A DNA stretch of 64,000 nt from contig CP137666.1 in assembly GCA_037976565.1 (NCBI GenBank), positions 52,107,271-52,171,270 on the forward strand. The letters run 5' to 3'. The translations under genes were made by a program, and so were the position numbers. Shown here one piece after another: positions 1 to 13,000 of this stretch. How positions within the stretch are numbered: the stretch's first letter is position 1; each line of letters opens with the position of its first letter. The notes under the pieces were generated by a model that worked only from the letters and a program-made list of their open reading frames with translations, was not told the origin of the DNA and did not search any database. This DNA comes from Mesocentrotus franciscanus. Its lineage: Eukaryota > Echinodermata > Echinoidea > Camarodonta > Strongylocentrotidae.

Positions 1-87
1 AAATCGCCTCGCCGCTCCGCGGCTCGTGTCCGCATCGTCATTATTTTGGTCACCCCCCCCCTTAGCAAAAAGCTAGATCCGCCCCTG
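1..87. mobile_element. hAT-type MITE, right end only
   Basis: Ends GATCCGCCCCTG at 87, the reverse complement of the CAGGGGCGGATC terminus seen in the complete element at 8238-8496. The left part is outside the window, so the duplication cannot be checked. Confidence 0.55.
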
Positions 88-331
88 CATAATTTATGAA
101 TGCCAGCAAACGCAACGGGCGAATATTAAACGATAGATTTATATTACAATCACGTTTAACAAAAGTTTGTATAGAGTCTCTTTTAATTTTCTTTCTATTT
201 ATTGGGACATACACGCCCAACCTTACAAATTTAAATTCAAATTAATATTTTGAAATAAAAATCCTGAAATAGACGGATTATCTCATTATCTTCATGCCAA
301 CGCTTATTCTCACCATCTCTTCATTTACCCC

Positions 332-395
332 CCCCCTTCTCTTCTCTCTCTCTCTCTCTCTCTTTCTTTCTCTCTCTCTCTTTCTCTCTCTCTCT
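332..395. repeat. CT microsatellite
   Basis: Near-pure pyrimidine run of TCTC repeats interrupted by TTTC. Confidence 0.8.
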
Positions 396-514
396 TAGTG
401 TGATGGATATGGACGGTGCATGAAAGGAACGCTTGAGATAGACCCCTGGTTACAATTTGCGCTTAAGACGCAACGGGAAATTCAGGTTCATAAAAAAGTC
501 GAATTAATTGGTGG

Positions 515-660
515 CTAAAGATAAAGGTGGTGACGATGATTGAAGATGGTGACTGTGGTAATGCTGATGATGGTGGTGGTGGTGGTGATTGTGACGAAGA
601 TGATAATGGTGGTGATGATTGTGGTGGATGAGGTGATGGTGATGATGGTGGTGTTAGTTA
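515..660. repeat. GAT/GGT trinucleotide microsatellite
   Basis: Degenerate array of GGTGATGAT and GGTGGT units over about 145 bp, non-coding by context. Confidence 0.7.
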
Positions 661-961
661 TGGTATTAGATCAAGTTGATAACGGAACTATAGGTTGACA
701 AAGAAGAAGACTTTAATTTTTGTAGAATATCTTGAATGATGATCGCGGCCATGATGCTATTTTATAGTCTGCATAATTTGATATTCTGCGTTCATCGGTG
801 TGTGAATGCAATCTTTGTTTTTTTAAAACTTATCAAATTCATGAATTGCCATGATAACATTTCCATGAATTCATTTTCAACGAATGTATTCTTTTCTCCT
901 TTATCGACTAAGTATTTCATCGATCTGTACTTGTGATTTTTCTTGTGCTACGAAGATACAG

Positions 962-1039
962 GAGGAGCAGATATTCAGATCTTGTTTTATGTTAACCCCA
1001 CAGATGGACATCTCTGTTGATCAAATACAAATATTTGAT
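962..1039 (+). CDS. PLC-like gene, first recognisable exon
   Basis: Acceptor ATACAG precedes 962 and donor GTAAGT follows 1039; 26 codons, phase 0 to 0. It encodes a segment ending [12 protein letters not shown], which joins in frame to the AHNAFN exon. Recognition rests on the splice borders and the sensible junction, so it is less certain than the later exons. There is no initiator Met context, so at least one more 5' exon is expected. Confidence 0.55.
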
Positions 1040-4000
1040 GTAAGTAAATAATGATGCAGAAATATGTCTATCATAAAAGTCGATGTAACCATTTCTGTAT
1101 CTGTATCTCCATAATATATATATTCATTGATATTATTTTCAATAGTGTGGTTAATGTTTCTGATGGTTTATTTTCGTATGAAGCAAACTTAATCAAAAGT
1201 CGACGAAATTGAATTGAACTTTGTTATTGCATTGATTTAATGATTGAATAATAAATGACAATTAATAATTAATAATAATTATATTCATATTGGATATTTT
1301 CTATAGCGCACATATTATTAACCACCATACAAGGTGCTCAAGGCGCTCCAATATTACCCCGGCTCTGCTATGCTACCGTTTTCGGTGCTCACAGCATTCG
1401 AGGAATTCCTTCCTACCCGTACCCATTTAACACCTGGGTGTATTGTCGATAATGCGGTAATTTCTGATGGTTTAGTCAACTATAAAGCAAGCTAAATAAA
1501 AAAAGGTCGACGAAATTAAACCATATTTTTAAATACATTGAATTTATATAATTATGTGGGAATTTCTTTAAAAGATTCAATTCATTATACACCTTTACGT
1601 GACTCATGACAATGATGATGAACTTTTCAGAATTTTTAGAATAAGGCCTAAAATGTTTTATTCTATCCAAACACAGGCACATAATGCATTCAATAACAGG
1701 GCATATGGACCCGTCTATGGAGGTAAACGTATTTATCTTTGAAACAAGATTTATTTTTTTCTTTGGATGAGCGTATGTTTTTCTAATTGATATATGGGGA
1801 TACATAAACATCACAATTTGCTTTACTGCGAGACATAGATTAACAGTTTATGTAATGATTAATGTCGGGATTTCATTATTGAGTGATATACCTTCTATAA
1901 AAAAACTGCAGAAAAGGAATCTTTTGTTTTTAAATTATCACACAATTTTATTTTTTATTTTTTTCTTCTTCTGATTATAAATTATATCGTTCATTCTACT
2001 TTTTTTAAAGCACCGTCATAGCATGTCAATACAGTATATCAACCTAATATGTTTTCTCATATCAATTAATCTTATATTCTAGCAAATGATACATGTCAAT
2101 GGCCGCCTCCTTATGACAATGTCTGTATAGGATTAGCCAATCATGAATTCAGTATCATCGACATGTTAAACATGGGAGTTAGAGCCGTTGCTATTGACAA
2201 CTGGTGGTGTGAAGATGCGGTGAGTTATGAAATATTCACGGTCCTCTTTTAGACATTTTTAAAGCTTAAACACACTATATACAGCCAATTTTTAGTGTTT
2301 TTTATGTTCGGTTGGCTTTGTTTGTTTGTTTTATGATATTTGTTAAAGATAGAAAGACAAATTAGCATAGGATACATCGGTCATGTAGGTTATAGAATCA
2401 TAGTTGGTATTTTATAGGATAGGGGCATGATTAAATAAACTGTCCTATATAGGTTTTTGTATTATAACTAAATTATAATTGCAACATGAGTCAATGTGTT
2501 AACTTAAAGTGTCTTTTGACTGAATATAATTATACAGATCGTTCATTCTACATGCCTTAAAATGCTCTCACCCCTCTACTTTATGTCACACCAAAAGATG
2601 AGGGTCGCACATTTGGGGACACCGCTCGCCCTTGGATGTGGAGAGTTCAACGTACTCTTTGCTGACGTCATAGCAGATATTGGCCAATGGATGCACGAGC
2701 CTGGGAACGAAAACGAGTTCATCAGGATCACCTTGGATGTATGAAACTACAAACTTTCGGTTGTTAGAACGTCATATTTTCAACTGCATTTTTTAGATTA
2801 ATAGTAATCAACAGGCACTGCGTACAGGGGCGTCGCTAGACCTTTTTCAGTGGGGGTGTAGAGGCCACCGATTACCGACAAAACTAGCCACCAATTACCG
2901 ACAAAATTTAATGTCCCAATGTCTACAAATTTAACCCTATAAACCCGGGGCCGAAGGCTAAATTGTTGTTCCTATGAACTATCTATAGTACTTGCGTATG
3001 CGCAAATGGTCATTTTCCTCGACGACATAAATATACGAATTATTTTCGTCAACTTGGTCAGCATCATAGCTTTATATTTAAATGCAGGCGCGTAGCTAAG
3101 ATCTTATTTTAAGGGGGCGTTAGTGAGCAAGCGAATCACTTAAAGAGCGCGCGAAGGGGGTGGGTTCTTGGTTCTTGGTTGGTTGGTCCTCCAAAATACT
3201 CGTCTGAGTTTTAACTGGGGTGCGGGTAGGGAGTATTAATTTGTAGATGGGGGGGGGGGGTGGGGACGTCAGGGCAATTTTGAATTTGACGGGGTCAGTG
3301 TGGGCGATAGTCTCCGGTTTAAGCTGGTTCCAATCACGCACTGTTCTCATGAAGAAAGAGTTCGCGAATGTGTTCGTTCTTGAGTGGGTCTGTTGGAATT
3401 GCCTGTTATGCCCTCTTCTTTCTCTGGTCGCGAAGCGCGGAAGCTTTGACGTTTCATTGAATTATTATAGAAAGAAGACGATTCGTTGTACCGTTCGCGA
3501 CTCTTAACCCTAATTGTCTTAATTCAGTTTTCCCCCTCCCGCGCGAAGCTCGGAAGCTGTGACAATTCCTTAAATTATGAGAGAAAGCAGACGTTCCGTT
3601 GTATTGTTCTCGACTCTTAACCCTTATCTGAATTCAGTGTTTCCCCCTCCCGCGAGAAGCGAAGCGCGGAAGCTTTGACGTTCCTTAAATTATTGGAGAA
3701 AGAAGACGATTCGTTGTACCGTTCGCGACTCTTAACCCTAATTGTCTTAATTCAGTTTTCCCCCTCCCGCGCGAAGCGCGGAAGCTGTGACAATTCCTTA
3801 AATTATGAGAGAAAGCAGACGTTCCGTTGTATTGTTCTCGACTCTTAACCCTTATCTGAATTCAGTGTTTCCCCCTCCCGCGATAAGCGAAGCGCGGAAG
3901 CTGTGACAATTCCTTAAATTATGAGAGAAAGCAGACGTTCCGTTGTATTGTTCTCGACTCTTCATACTTATCTGAATTCAGTTTTCCCCCTCCCGCGCGA

Positions 4001-7000
4001 AGCGCGAAAGCTTTGACGTTTCCTTAAATTATGAGAGAAGGCAGACAATTCGTTGTACTGTTCTCGACTATTAATCCTTATCTGAATTCAGTTCCCCCTC
4101 CGCGCAAAGCGCGGAAGCTTAGACGTTTCCTTAAATTATTAGAGAAAGAAAACGATTCGTTTTACCGTTCTCGACTGTTAATCCTTGTCTGAATTCAGTT
4201 TCCCCCTCCCGCGCGAAGCGCGGAAGCTTTGACGTTTCATTGAATTATTATAGAAAGAAGACGATTCGTTGTACCGTTCGCGACTCTTAACCCTAATTGT
4301 CTGAATTCAGTTTTTTTCCCCCTCCCGCGCGAAAGCGCGGAAGCTTTGACTTTTTATAAATTATGAGAGAAGGCAGACAATTCGTTGTACTGTTCTCGAC
4401 TATTAAGCCTTATCTGAATTCAGTTCCCACTCCCCCTCCCGCGCGAAGCGCGGAAGCTTAGACCTTTCCTTAAATTATTAGAGAAAGAAGACGATTCGTT
4501 TTACCGTTCTCGACTCTTAATCCTTGTCTGAATTCAGTTTCCCCCCTCCCGCGCGAAGCGCGGAAGCTTTGACGTTTCATTGAATTATTATAGAAAGAAG
4601 ACGATTCGTTTTACCGTTCTCGACTCTTAATCCTTGTCTGTATAAAGTTTCCCCCTTCCGCTTCCGAAGCGCGGAAGCTTTGGGGTTTCATTAAAATATT
4701 AAAGGAAAAAGACGATTCGTTGTACCGTTCTCGACTCTTAATATTTGTTTGAATTTAGTTTCCTCGAAAATTTTAAACCTCTGATTTCTTTAGCTGATAT
4801 CATAGGAAATTGATTTTTTTTAGAAAATACAAGTATTAAAGTTGTAGTCTCTCTCGAAGTCGCCACAGTGGATAAAAAGTCACAATTCGTCGGGAAAAAA
4901 GCTTGTCAGCCGACCGACATCATACATCTCGCCGACTTCAAACTTCTGCATTGATATATAGTACACGAGGATCGAGCAAGAATACCGACACAGCTGACCC
5001 GACACAGCAACATATTTATGCGTGTCTTTCTTGCTCCCTCGACGAGACGACTCCACCAACAACCCCCTCTCTCTTTTACTCCCACCCCTCCTCTCTCAGA
5101 CTCTTACCTCCCCCTCTCTCTCCTCTCTTTCATCCCCCGTTTATTTTGTTTCCTTTTCCCTTTTTTTTTTCCTTTTCTCCTTTTCTTTCTTTTCTTTCTT
5201 TTATACTTTCTTTCCTCTCCTCCCTCTTTTTCTTTTTTCTCATTCTTTCTTTTCTTCTCTTTCCTTTCTTTTTCTTCCTTTCTTTCTTTTCCTTTTCTTT
5301 TTTTCTTTCTTTCCTTTTTCCTCTCATTTTTCCCTCCCCCTTTTCTCTTTTTTCCCGACGGCAGCGCAATTTACCGACAATATCCTGACAGGTGGGGGTG
5401 TCGCCCCCCCCCCCTTTAGAGACGCCCCTGACTACGTATGCATTCTTTATTAGAACGTATTCATACTTTACTGTATTAACCATGAATAAACAATCTTTAA
5501 GCAGACTCCTTTCTTTACAGGAAATGTAGTTGCCGGAGACCTAATTTTTTAAAGAAAGAATTAATCACTTTAAACAAATTTTTAATTCGTCCTTACGTTC
5601 AATGACAAAGTCATGTAGGAATCTGTCATGTGAGTATATATTTATTCCTCTCAGTATTAAGCGATGTAAACCACATAAATAAAATATATACATGTCTTCA
5701 TCATCATACTATATTTCGACAATTTCCATAGTCACGCAGTGTCACTCTCTATTTTTGTCTTCAAAATATTTTGATTATCAAGGAAAAGTATGACCAGGGT
5801 CGCGATGCTGAAGTGAATGGTCCACTGGAGCGTTATCTAGGTCATGATGAGATGTTGAGTCCTGCTGATCTCAGAGATACATACAAAGGGGTGTGGCCGA
5901 CGCTGAGAAGGATGAGAGAGGTTAGAGTTAGGCCGAGGATTAAGCCGATCTATAATTATAAGGGATACAAAGGGTATGGTCAACCGTTAAGGGGTGAGAG
6001 ATGTGGGTTGGTCTTTGAAAAACAAGCATAGTTACACAATAGTTTTTCCAAATTATAGGAGAATGGGACAGGTTTTAGCTGATCTCGGTGACACATAGAT
6101 CGGGGTGTGACCAATTTTAATAAGGATAAGAGAAGTAGAATTAAGCTGACCCTATATAGAGAACCGAGGGCTATAGGTAGTCTTTGAAAAACTTTGCATA
6201 CGGAGTGTGTGGCCAACACTATTATACGGAGGATAAGGGGGGGGGTATGGTTTAAACCATGCGGAATAACGGAGTTTCCGGAGGGGGTTGAGAGGAAGAG
6301 GGGTAACGGCGGGGCTAACGGATATCGGTTATGGTTAACTTTAAAACGAACCTATTGGTTAAAGACGGTTACCAGTTATAACGGTTTAGCATTCTTGGGG
6401 CTTCATACAATCAATGGAATGACATGAAATACAATACAATACAGTTGTACATGAAAGGAAATTATAATGATGGAACTGTGCATTACAATGTAGATCTGGG
6501 GGCGTTTCATCAACATTTGTCCGCCGACAATATTATTCCTGTCAGCGCTGACTAAATATTTGACCAATCAGAGGCCTGGAAAATAGTCGGTGACAATAAT
6601 ATTGTCGGTGAAATTGATATTAGTCGGTGAAAACCACCGACTAATTGTTTCATGAAACGCCCCCCTGGTTATGAATATTGTGAATATCTCTCCTAAGTTG
6701 TGTCTATGCTTCATTACTATCATCCAGGATGGTAAGCGAGTGGTAGTGGTGAGTTCGAAAGATACCTTACATCAAGGCAAATACATTCATGTTAAACGAT
6801 GTGAAAGCTTCCCTTCCAATGAGGTGAGAATGATATCCAAATTGATGAATATTTCATAATTAATGTTTAGTTTGAAAATGTTTTAGTGACAGTATTCGCG
6901 TCAATGTTGAATATGTACATGCATTAGTCACTATTATATAGTCACTATTTGCCATACCCTACTTAGGTCCTGAGACCTATTTATTTCAAAGTTAGAAATA

Positions 7001-10000
7001 TGAATTGTAGGCTATATCAATGGAAACTGGCCAAGTTATAAATTTACAATGCCGTTATAAATTACACATTAATTTGAACAACGCCGTTAAAAATGTCATT
7101 TTAATCAATACGATAATTTGCTATAATTCCAGTTCACAAATTACCCACTATGCGGGGGTAAAACAGATTCTAACTGCAGGAGATTTCGTGGAGACGCAAC
7201 GCATTACGTGTAAGTAACCATGGTAACCATCTTTTCAAGGAAATTAATGTGATGCGTAATATCATCATTGCCATCATCATTATTTTGTTGTTGTTATAGA
7301 TTTTTAGTAATTTGACGATACGCATTATATATATATACATTGTATGTTGAACATTACGAACATTATTATTGATTTGGAAAAAAGTACAATACAGAAAGAT
7401 GGTAGGATGCAGATGACTAAAGTAGATGCAGGACACTGTAATAGTTTCCATTGATTCAAATCGATCGCAACTTGATATTATAGCCTAAATTGAAATTCTG
7501 TACTAAAGAGGTAGGAATTTCCTATTTATTGGACTTGTCGATCAATCCGGTTAAATCGCAACTCTTCCAGAAGATCGGGCCCTCCGTTTTGTTTCGCAAA
7601 TGATTTATCTGACCGCTAGAACAGTTTTATTTCAATTCATAATTATCTCGCTATGTGTCGCGGAATCGTTCGAAATAGGAGTGGCAAATAAAAGGATGAA
7701 ATTTTGAATCATCACGGCGTTTGTGATTATGATCATGTCAATGCAATGCAAACATAGAAGCTGCAATAATTATGAAAACTGAATTTTACCCATTCTACTC
7801 AGATTTGACGTTATCTATGACGGGCCTACAGCGAACGGTGCAATCACTGATCTGAGTGAGATGGTGAAATGTCGTATCAATCTTCCTGCTACAGATATGG
7901 TATCCCCACAACTCATGGTGACTGCGGTATATACGTGGGCCTATGGAGAACCATCAATACAGCTAGATGAAGACTCGTGTGTTATACTAAAGTAAGCAGA
8001 TAAGTTCAGGCAATAGTTTGGATTTTATTTACTGAGTATATAACGCGATTGAGATATAAAAGAGATGGAGAGGGGATAATTAAAGGTGCAGGAACAGAAA
8101 CAAGTGCTATGATGATAAAGAGAGAGGGGGAGGGGTGGAAAGTTAAGGCAATCTGTTATAGTAAAATAAAACGCACACTCAAATTTGGAAGCTGTCCTAA
8201 ATGTCAAAAAGATCGTCTGGATTAGGCTTACTACTCCCAGTGGCGGATCCAGGGGGGGCCGGAGGCCCGGGCCCCCTCCCCTAGAAAAAAAAACAGGTAA
8301 AAACAAAAAAGAAGATGGGCCCCCTCCCTTGGCGCTCAAGGTGGTGGTGGTGTTTTCAATTTTCGGTGGCAAAAAAAAAATTGTGCTCACTAACCCCCAA
8401 CTGGGTGGAAAATCGGCCGGCACGGTTTTCAAATTTTCGCACGAAGTGGGCCCCTTTTTCGGCCCCCTCCCTTGCCGCCGGCTGGATCCGCCCCTGACTA
8501 CTCCAGGGGGTGTTTCACAAAGACTAAGATGGATTTTAAGTTGGACTTAACTATGGCAGGCAGTTCATGCCACTGTTTGCTCTCACCATTTACTGGCATT
8601 GGTCTCTCAAGAGACATACAAATCATGGTCAGAAATCTACAGAATTTACATAATTTTGTTTTGATAATTCATTATTGAAGGAAAATATATTATCTAAAAA
8701 TCATAATGGTGAGAGCAATTAGTGGCATGAATAGCCTGCCATAGTTTAGTCCAACTTAAAGTCGATCTTAGTCTTTGTGAAACACCCCAAGGACACTATA
8801 GTCTATTACCATCGAGGACAACTATCCCTGACAACTATACCCTGGACACCCAACTCACATGGGGAGGGGCAGTTGATTGGGGATGGGTAAGTAATGCTCA
8901 GGAGTAGCTGCTCTGAAGTAATAATCATTTGCTGTAGTCTTTCCGATATGCTAATAGGAGCAAAGATATGAAGCTTGATTTGTTTTCACTGTAGGCATAT
9001 AGAAGACGAACATTATTTCTACACTCTTCTTCACTCTCATACATAATAGCCACGAAGACTTTCGTTGGTATACGTCATCTGATTGCGACCAATCATTGAG
9101 CTACGCGTGTCAAAGTTCAACGGATCCAAATGACTGGTTGGTCAGCGAATCGACCGGCCCCTATGACGTCACACGAGACTTGTGTCCCATTGGCTACAAG
9201 TTTAGTCTACCACACAATGGATTCAGACAACAGAAGGTTAGTGGTCGTCAAATTAGGTATGAATGTACATGGACGCCGTTGTGTAAACACGTGTTTTCTG
9301 ACAGCTCCGGGCTGGTGCCAACTAATTTCACACTATTCTACATACAACTGATACATATGCGGGTTACTTACGTCAATCTACATGTGAACATATAATTGTA
9401 TGAATGGGACATCATTTCGTGCGCATTTTCATGATATTTAGCCGTATTTTCGAATGACTTGAATCAACCTACAATTATCACCATGCCGCGTGACACCCGA
9501 GCTACTACACAGCAGTATGCATCAGCCCAAACCACCCCCTCCGACCAGCCCACTCTCAGTGAGCTTAAGGAGGACGTTATGACTCTCGGACGTACTTTGC
9601 AAGAAGATCGACGGTCTTCGTGACGAAACGAATGCCATGCACCGAAAAATTTCGGATATTGAAACATCACTACAAGACACAAGTGATCGTGCTCTGAACA
9701 TTGAAAAAAACGAAATTCCGAAGCTTCGTAATGAGCATAAAGCCGACATGGCAACCTTAGAAAAGAAATTGCTCATGATGGAAGTTTATCAGCGCAAAGC
9801 GAACCTTCTATTTTACGGAGTAACCCAAAGTAGAGAAGAAAACGTGTATGAAAAACTACAAAATGTCTTCATTGATTTGGGTATATCAAGGGAAGAGGCT
9901 GCAAGGATCATAATTGTCAACGCCCATCGACTCCCACGGAAATCGCGAGACACAGACGGAGCAGTGGCAGGCGACCAGGGACCCGACCCCATTATCGCAA

Positions 10001-13000
10001 AATTCGCCATCATGCCAGACCGCCAGCGCATCCTCGAAGCTTACGACAACCAATCACGCAACAAGAACGCGGCCGCCGATCACGTGACCAGCCGCGGCGC
10101 CACCGCCGGAACCCGCAGCAGGATCTCCGTTAGGACCGACCTGCCGCCTACCATGAAATTCCGCCGCGGAAAATTAGCAAACACCGCCTACAATCTTCGC
10201 AAAGAAAAAACCTATCGACGAAGATCTTCGTCAAAGGAACGGACGTCATTCTCCAGTTCAAGGAAAAGAGCGCGAAAGATTGGAAAACCTACACCGACTA
10301 GCGCATGGACATGGACATCGTATATTATGATTGAAGAAAAATTTCCGAAACTACAGACGATATGCAAGAGAACAGATACAAAAGTAAGAAAAAGACTACA
10401 ATTTTTTTTTAATATAACCTGTCAATTTTCATTCCAGTAATAATGCAGAACAAGCTCATAACATTGCCATTACCTAATATCAAATTACTGTTTGGATTGA
10501 TCCCAGATTTTTTAGTAATTTGTATCAGTAACTTTCATGCTTTCCAAAAACGGAATATTGAGATGTTATATATTTGAAACTCGATTAAACTCAAAATTAA
10601 TGACAAAGTTGGAAAAGAGATCCAAAAATAAACCTTATTATGTCATCGAAACATTATTCTTTATTTAAAGACTAATTGAACTGTGGACTAAGGACTAGGA
10701 GGGGAAAAGGGAAAGATGGTAAAATTTGAATTGATTTTTTGTTTTTGTTTTTCTCTGTCAAAAGAAAAATGGAAAGAGGAAACGCTGTTAAAATGGAAAC
10801 GTACCATTTAACTTTTGAATTACATACATCTGTTATTTCGCTTTTATATGTTATTTGTAAGGGCCAATTTCAATTTTTACCCTCCTTGTACCCCTATTCG
10901 TTTCCCAAGGTACCACGCATTTACACGCAACTATTTTATTTAATTATTGTACATTACATATGCTCGACTAGTTAACATTTTCTAGCCTGCCTGCCTGGTT
11001 TTATTTTTGTCAATACAGAGACAAAAATAACTTGAATAATCAATATGGCGATGTAAATGCCCTCATTGGTATGTAATCGTAAATTGTGCTTTTGGCCATT
11101 GTTACTTTCGTGCCTCCGACCTAGTGCCCGGGTGAGTCAGCTGATCATGTAACGCGGGATATATATATTATTATTTTTTTGCTTTGAATAACTATGCAAA
11201 TCAGGACTGACCGAAACAAATTCGTAGTGGTTTTTTTTTTTTTTTTCATTGTAGCACAAATATTATACATTACATATACTGACTATTTAACACTTTCTGG
11301 CCTGCATGCCTGTTTTTATTTTTGTCAATACAGACACAAAAATACTTGAATAATCATTATGGTGATTTAAATGCCCTATTTGGTATGTATTCTTACATTA
11401 TGCTTTTGGCCATTGTTATTTTTGTGCCTCCGAACTAGTGCCCGGATGAGCTAATCGAGGCACGCGGGAATGTTTGTTTTGTTTTTGTTTTCGTTGTTGC
11501 TTTGAATAACTATGCAAATCAGGACTGACCGAAACAAATTCGTAGTGACTTTTTTTCATTGTAGCATAATTATTATACATTACATACACTCGACTATTTA
11601 ACATTTTCTGACCTGCATGCCTGTTTTTATTTTTGTCAATACAGACACAAAAATACTTAAATAATCATTATGGCGATGTAAATGCCCTCATTGGTATGTA
11701 ACTTAAATTGGGCTTTTGGCCATTGTTACTTTCGTGCCTCCGACCTAGTGCCCGGTTGAGTTGATCATGTAATGCGGGATATTTTTTGTTGTAGCTTTGA
11801 ATAACTATGCAAATGAGACTGCCCAAAACAGATTGGTAGTGACTGTTTCATTGTAATTTAATTATTATACATTACATATACTGACTTTTCAACATTTTTT
11901 GGCTTGCATGGCTGGTTTTATTTTTGTCAATACAGACACAAAAATACTTGAATAATCATTATGGCGATGTAAATGCCCTATTTGGTATGTATTCTTAAAT
12001 TGTGCTTTTGGCCATTGTTATTTTTGTGCCTCCGATCTAGTGCCCGGATGAGTTAATTGAGGCACGCGGGAATTTTGTTTTGTTTTTGTTTTCGTTGTTG
12101 CTTTGAATAACTATGCGAATGAGCAAACGCTGATGTAAGATATATAAATGTACCATTTAACTTTCAAATTCCATTCATTTGTTATTACGCTTTCATCTGT
12201 GGTTATTATAAAGGCCAATCTCGGATGTTTTACCTATTAGTTTCCCAAAGTACACGCATTCACGTACATTGGTCATAGTCTCATTACATGACATGTATTC
12301 GACTATTTTAACATTTTTGGCCTTCGTGCATCGTTTTTTCTTCTTTTCTTTTCTTCTTTTCTTTTCTTCTTTTTATTCAAAAAAATCTTTGAATAACTTT
12401 GCAAATGAGGACCTTTGCTTAAAAAAATCATACAAATTGTTTCTCTGAATACCTGGCCGAGTTTTGGCTGATTTTTATTTGTTACTGTTATGCAAAACCA
12501 GTGTACTATTGCTTGTTCTTTTGTTAGTTTTTCTTCTTTTAAACGCAGTGCGTGGCGACCATGTTTGTGGGCGTGGCCCGCGGTTCACGGTTTGTTGATC
12601 AGCGGCCCTCACCCGCTGGACTGGTTGCCATGCCGGCATGATGTATGTTAATTCATTTTTTTTTTTTTTTCAACTTAACTACTGCTTATTTGTATTACTT
12701 GTGCTAAAGCCAAGGTATTCTCATACCCCCTGTAAATCCCAAATCTCATGTCAATCATAATCCAGTCCTTAATGCAGAACGTTGTTCCCTTCTCATCTCC
12801 TTATGTAGTATATAGGCTTACCCTCCTTTCTCTGTAACTTAAAAGGTAGTACGTTTCGAAAACAATTCATCACTTTTAAATTTAAACGATAACAATACTT
12901 TAAAAAAAAAAAAATTCTTAAATTATAAATTTCCAAGTTTTTTTTAATTAATGACCACGTTTGAACGCTGTCACCAGCCCCGAGTCTGTTTGATAGTCAC

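Larger units (their letters stand above)
88..961. other. upstream/intron DNA with two microsatellites
   Basis: Holds a CT tract at about 332-395 and an impure GAT/GGT trinucleotide stretch at about 515-660. A 66-codon ATG frame at 736 has a hydrophobic start but no convincing splice context. No exon can be supported here, although the missing 5' exon(s) of the PLC-like gene could lie in it. Confidence 0.5.
2825..5430. mobile_element. hAT-like non-autonomous element with internal tandem array
   Basis: Perfect 10 bp terminal inverted repeats, CAGGGGCGTC at 2825 and GACGCCCCTG ending 5430, flanked by an 8 bp duplication with one mismatch (ACTGCGTA at 2817-2824, ACTACGTA at 5431-5438). An 8 bp duplication and CAG...CTG ends are the hAT signature. 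It is 2.6 kb with no transposase frame. It contains about 12 units of a ~112 bp tandem repeat and a ~330 bp pyrimidine tract. It lies in the PLC-like gene intron 2739-5782. Confidence 0.8.

Noticed and set aside
736..936. 66-codon frame with hydrophobic start, possible signal-peptide exon
   Set aside because: No clear donor joining in phase 0 to 962; low-complexity AT-rich composition. Left open, not annotated.
4903..5483. Several 117-161 codon frames on both strands
   Set aside because: Translations of the CT tract inside the hAT-like element.
8185..8678. Overlapping frames of 60-121 codons
   Set aside because: They run across two MITEs; the similar frame near 48643-49002 is the same repeat family, not a gene family.
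9050..9236. Start of the YACQSS exon at 9050
   Set aside because: It would give an in-frame stop with the phase left by the previous exon; 9003 keeps the phase and extends conserved-looking sequence.
9305..9325. Possible short terminal exon of the PLC-like gene (LRAGAN then stop)
   Set aside because: The acceptor is fair and the phase fits, but the exon at 17034 continues the conserved domain far better.
9464..9776. Minus-strand frames opposite ORF1
   Set aside because: Antisense shadows of the retrotransposon ORF1.
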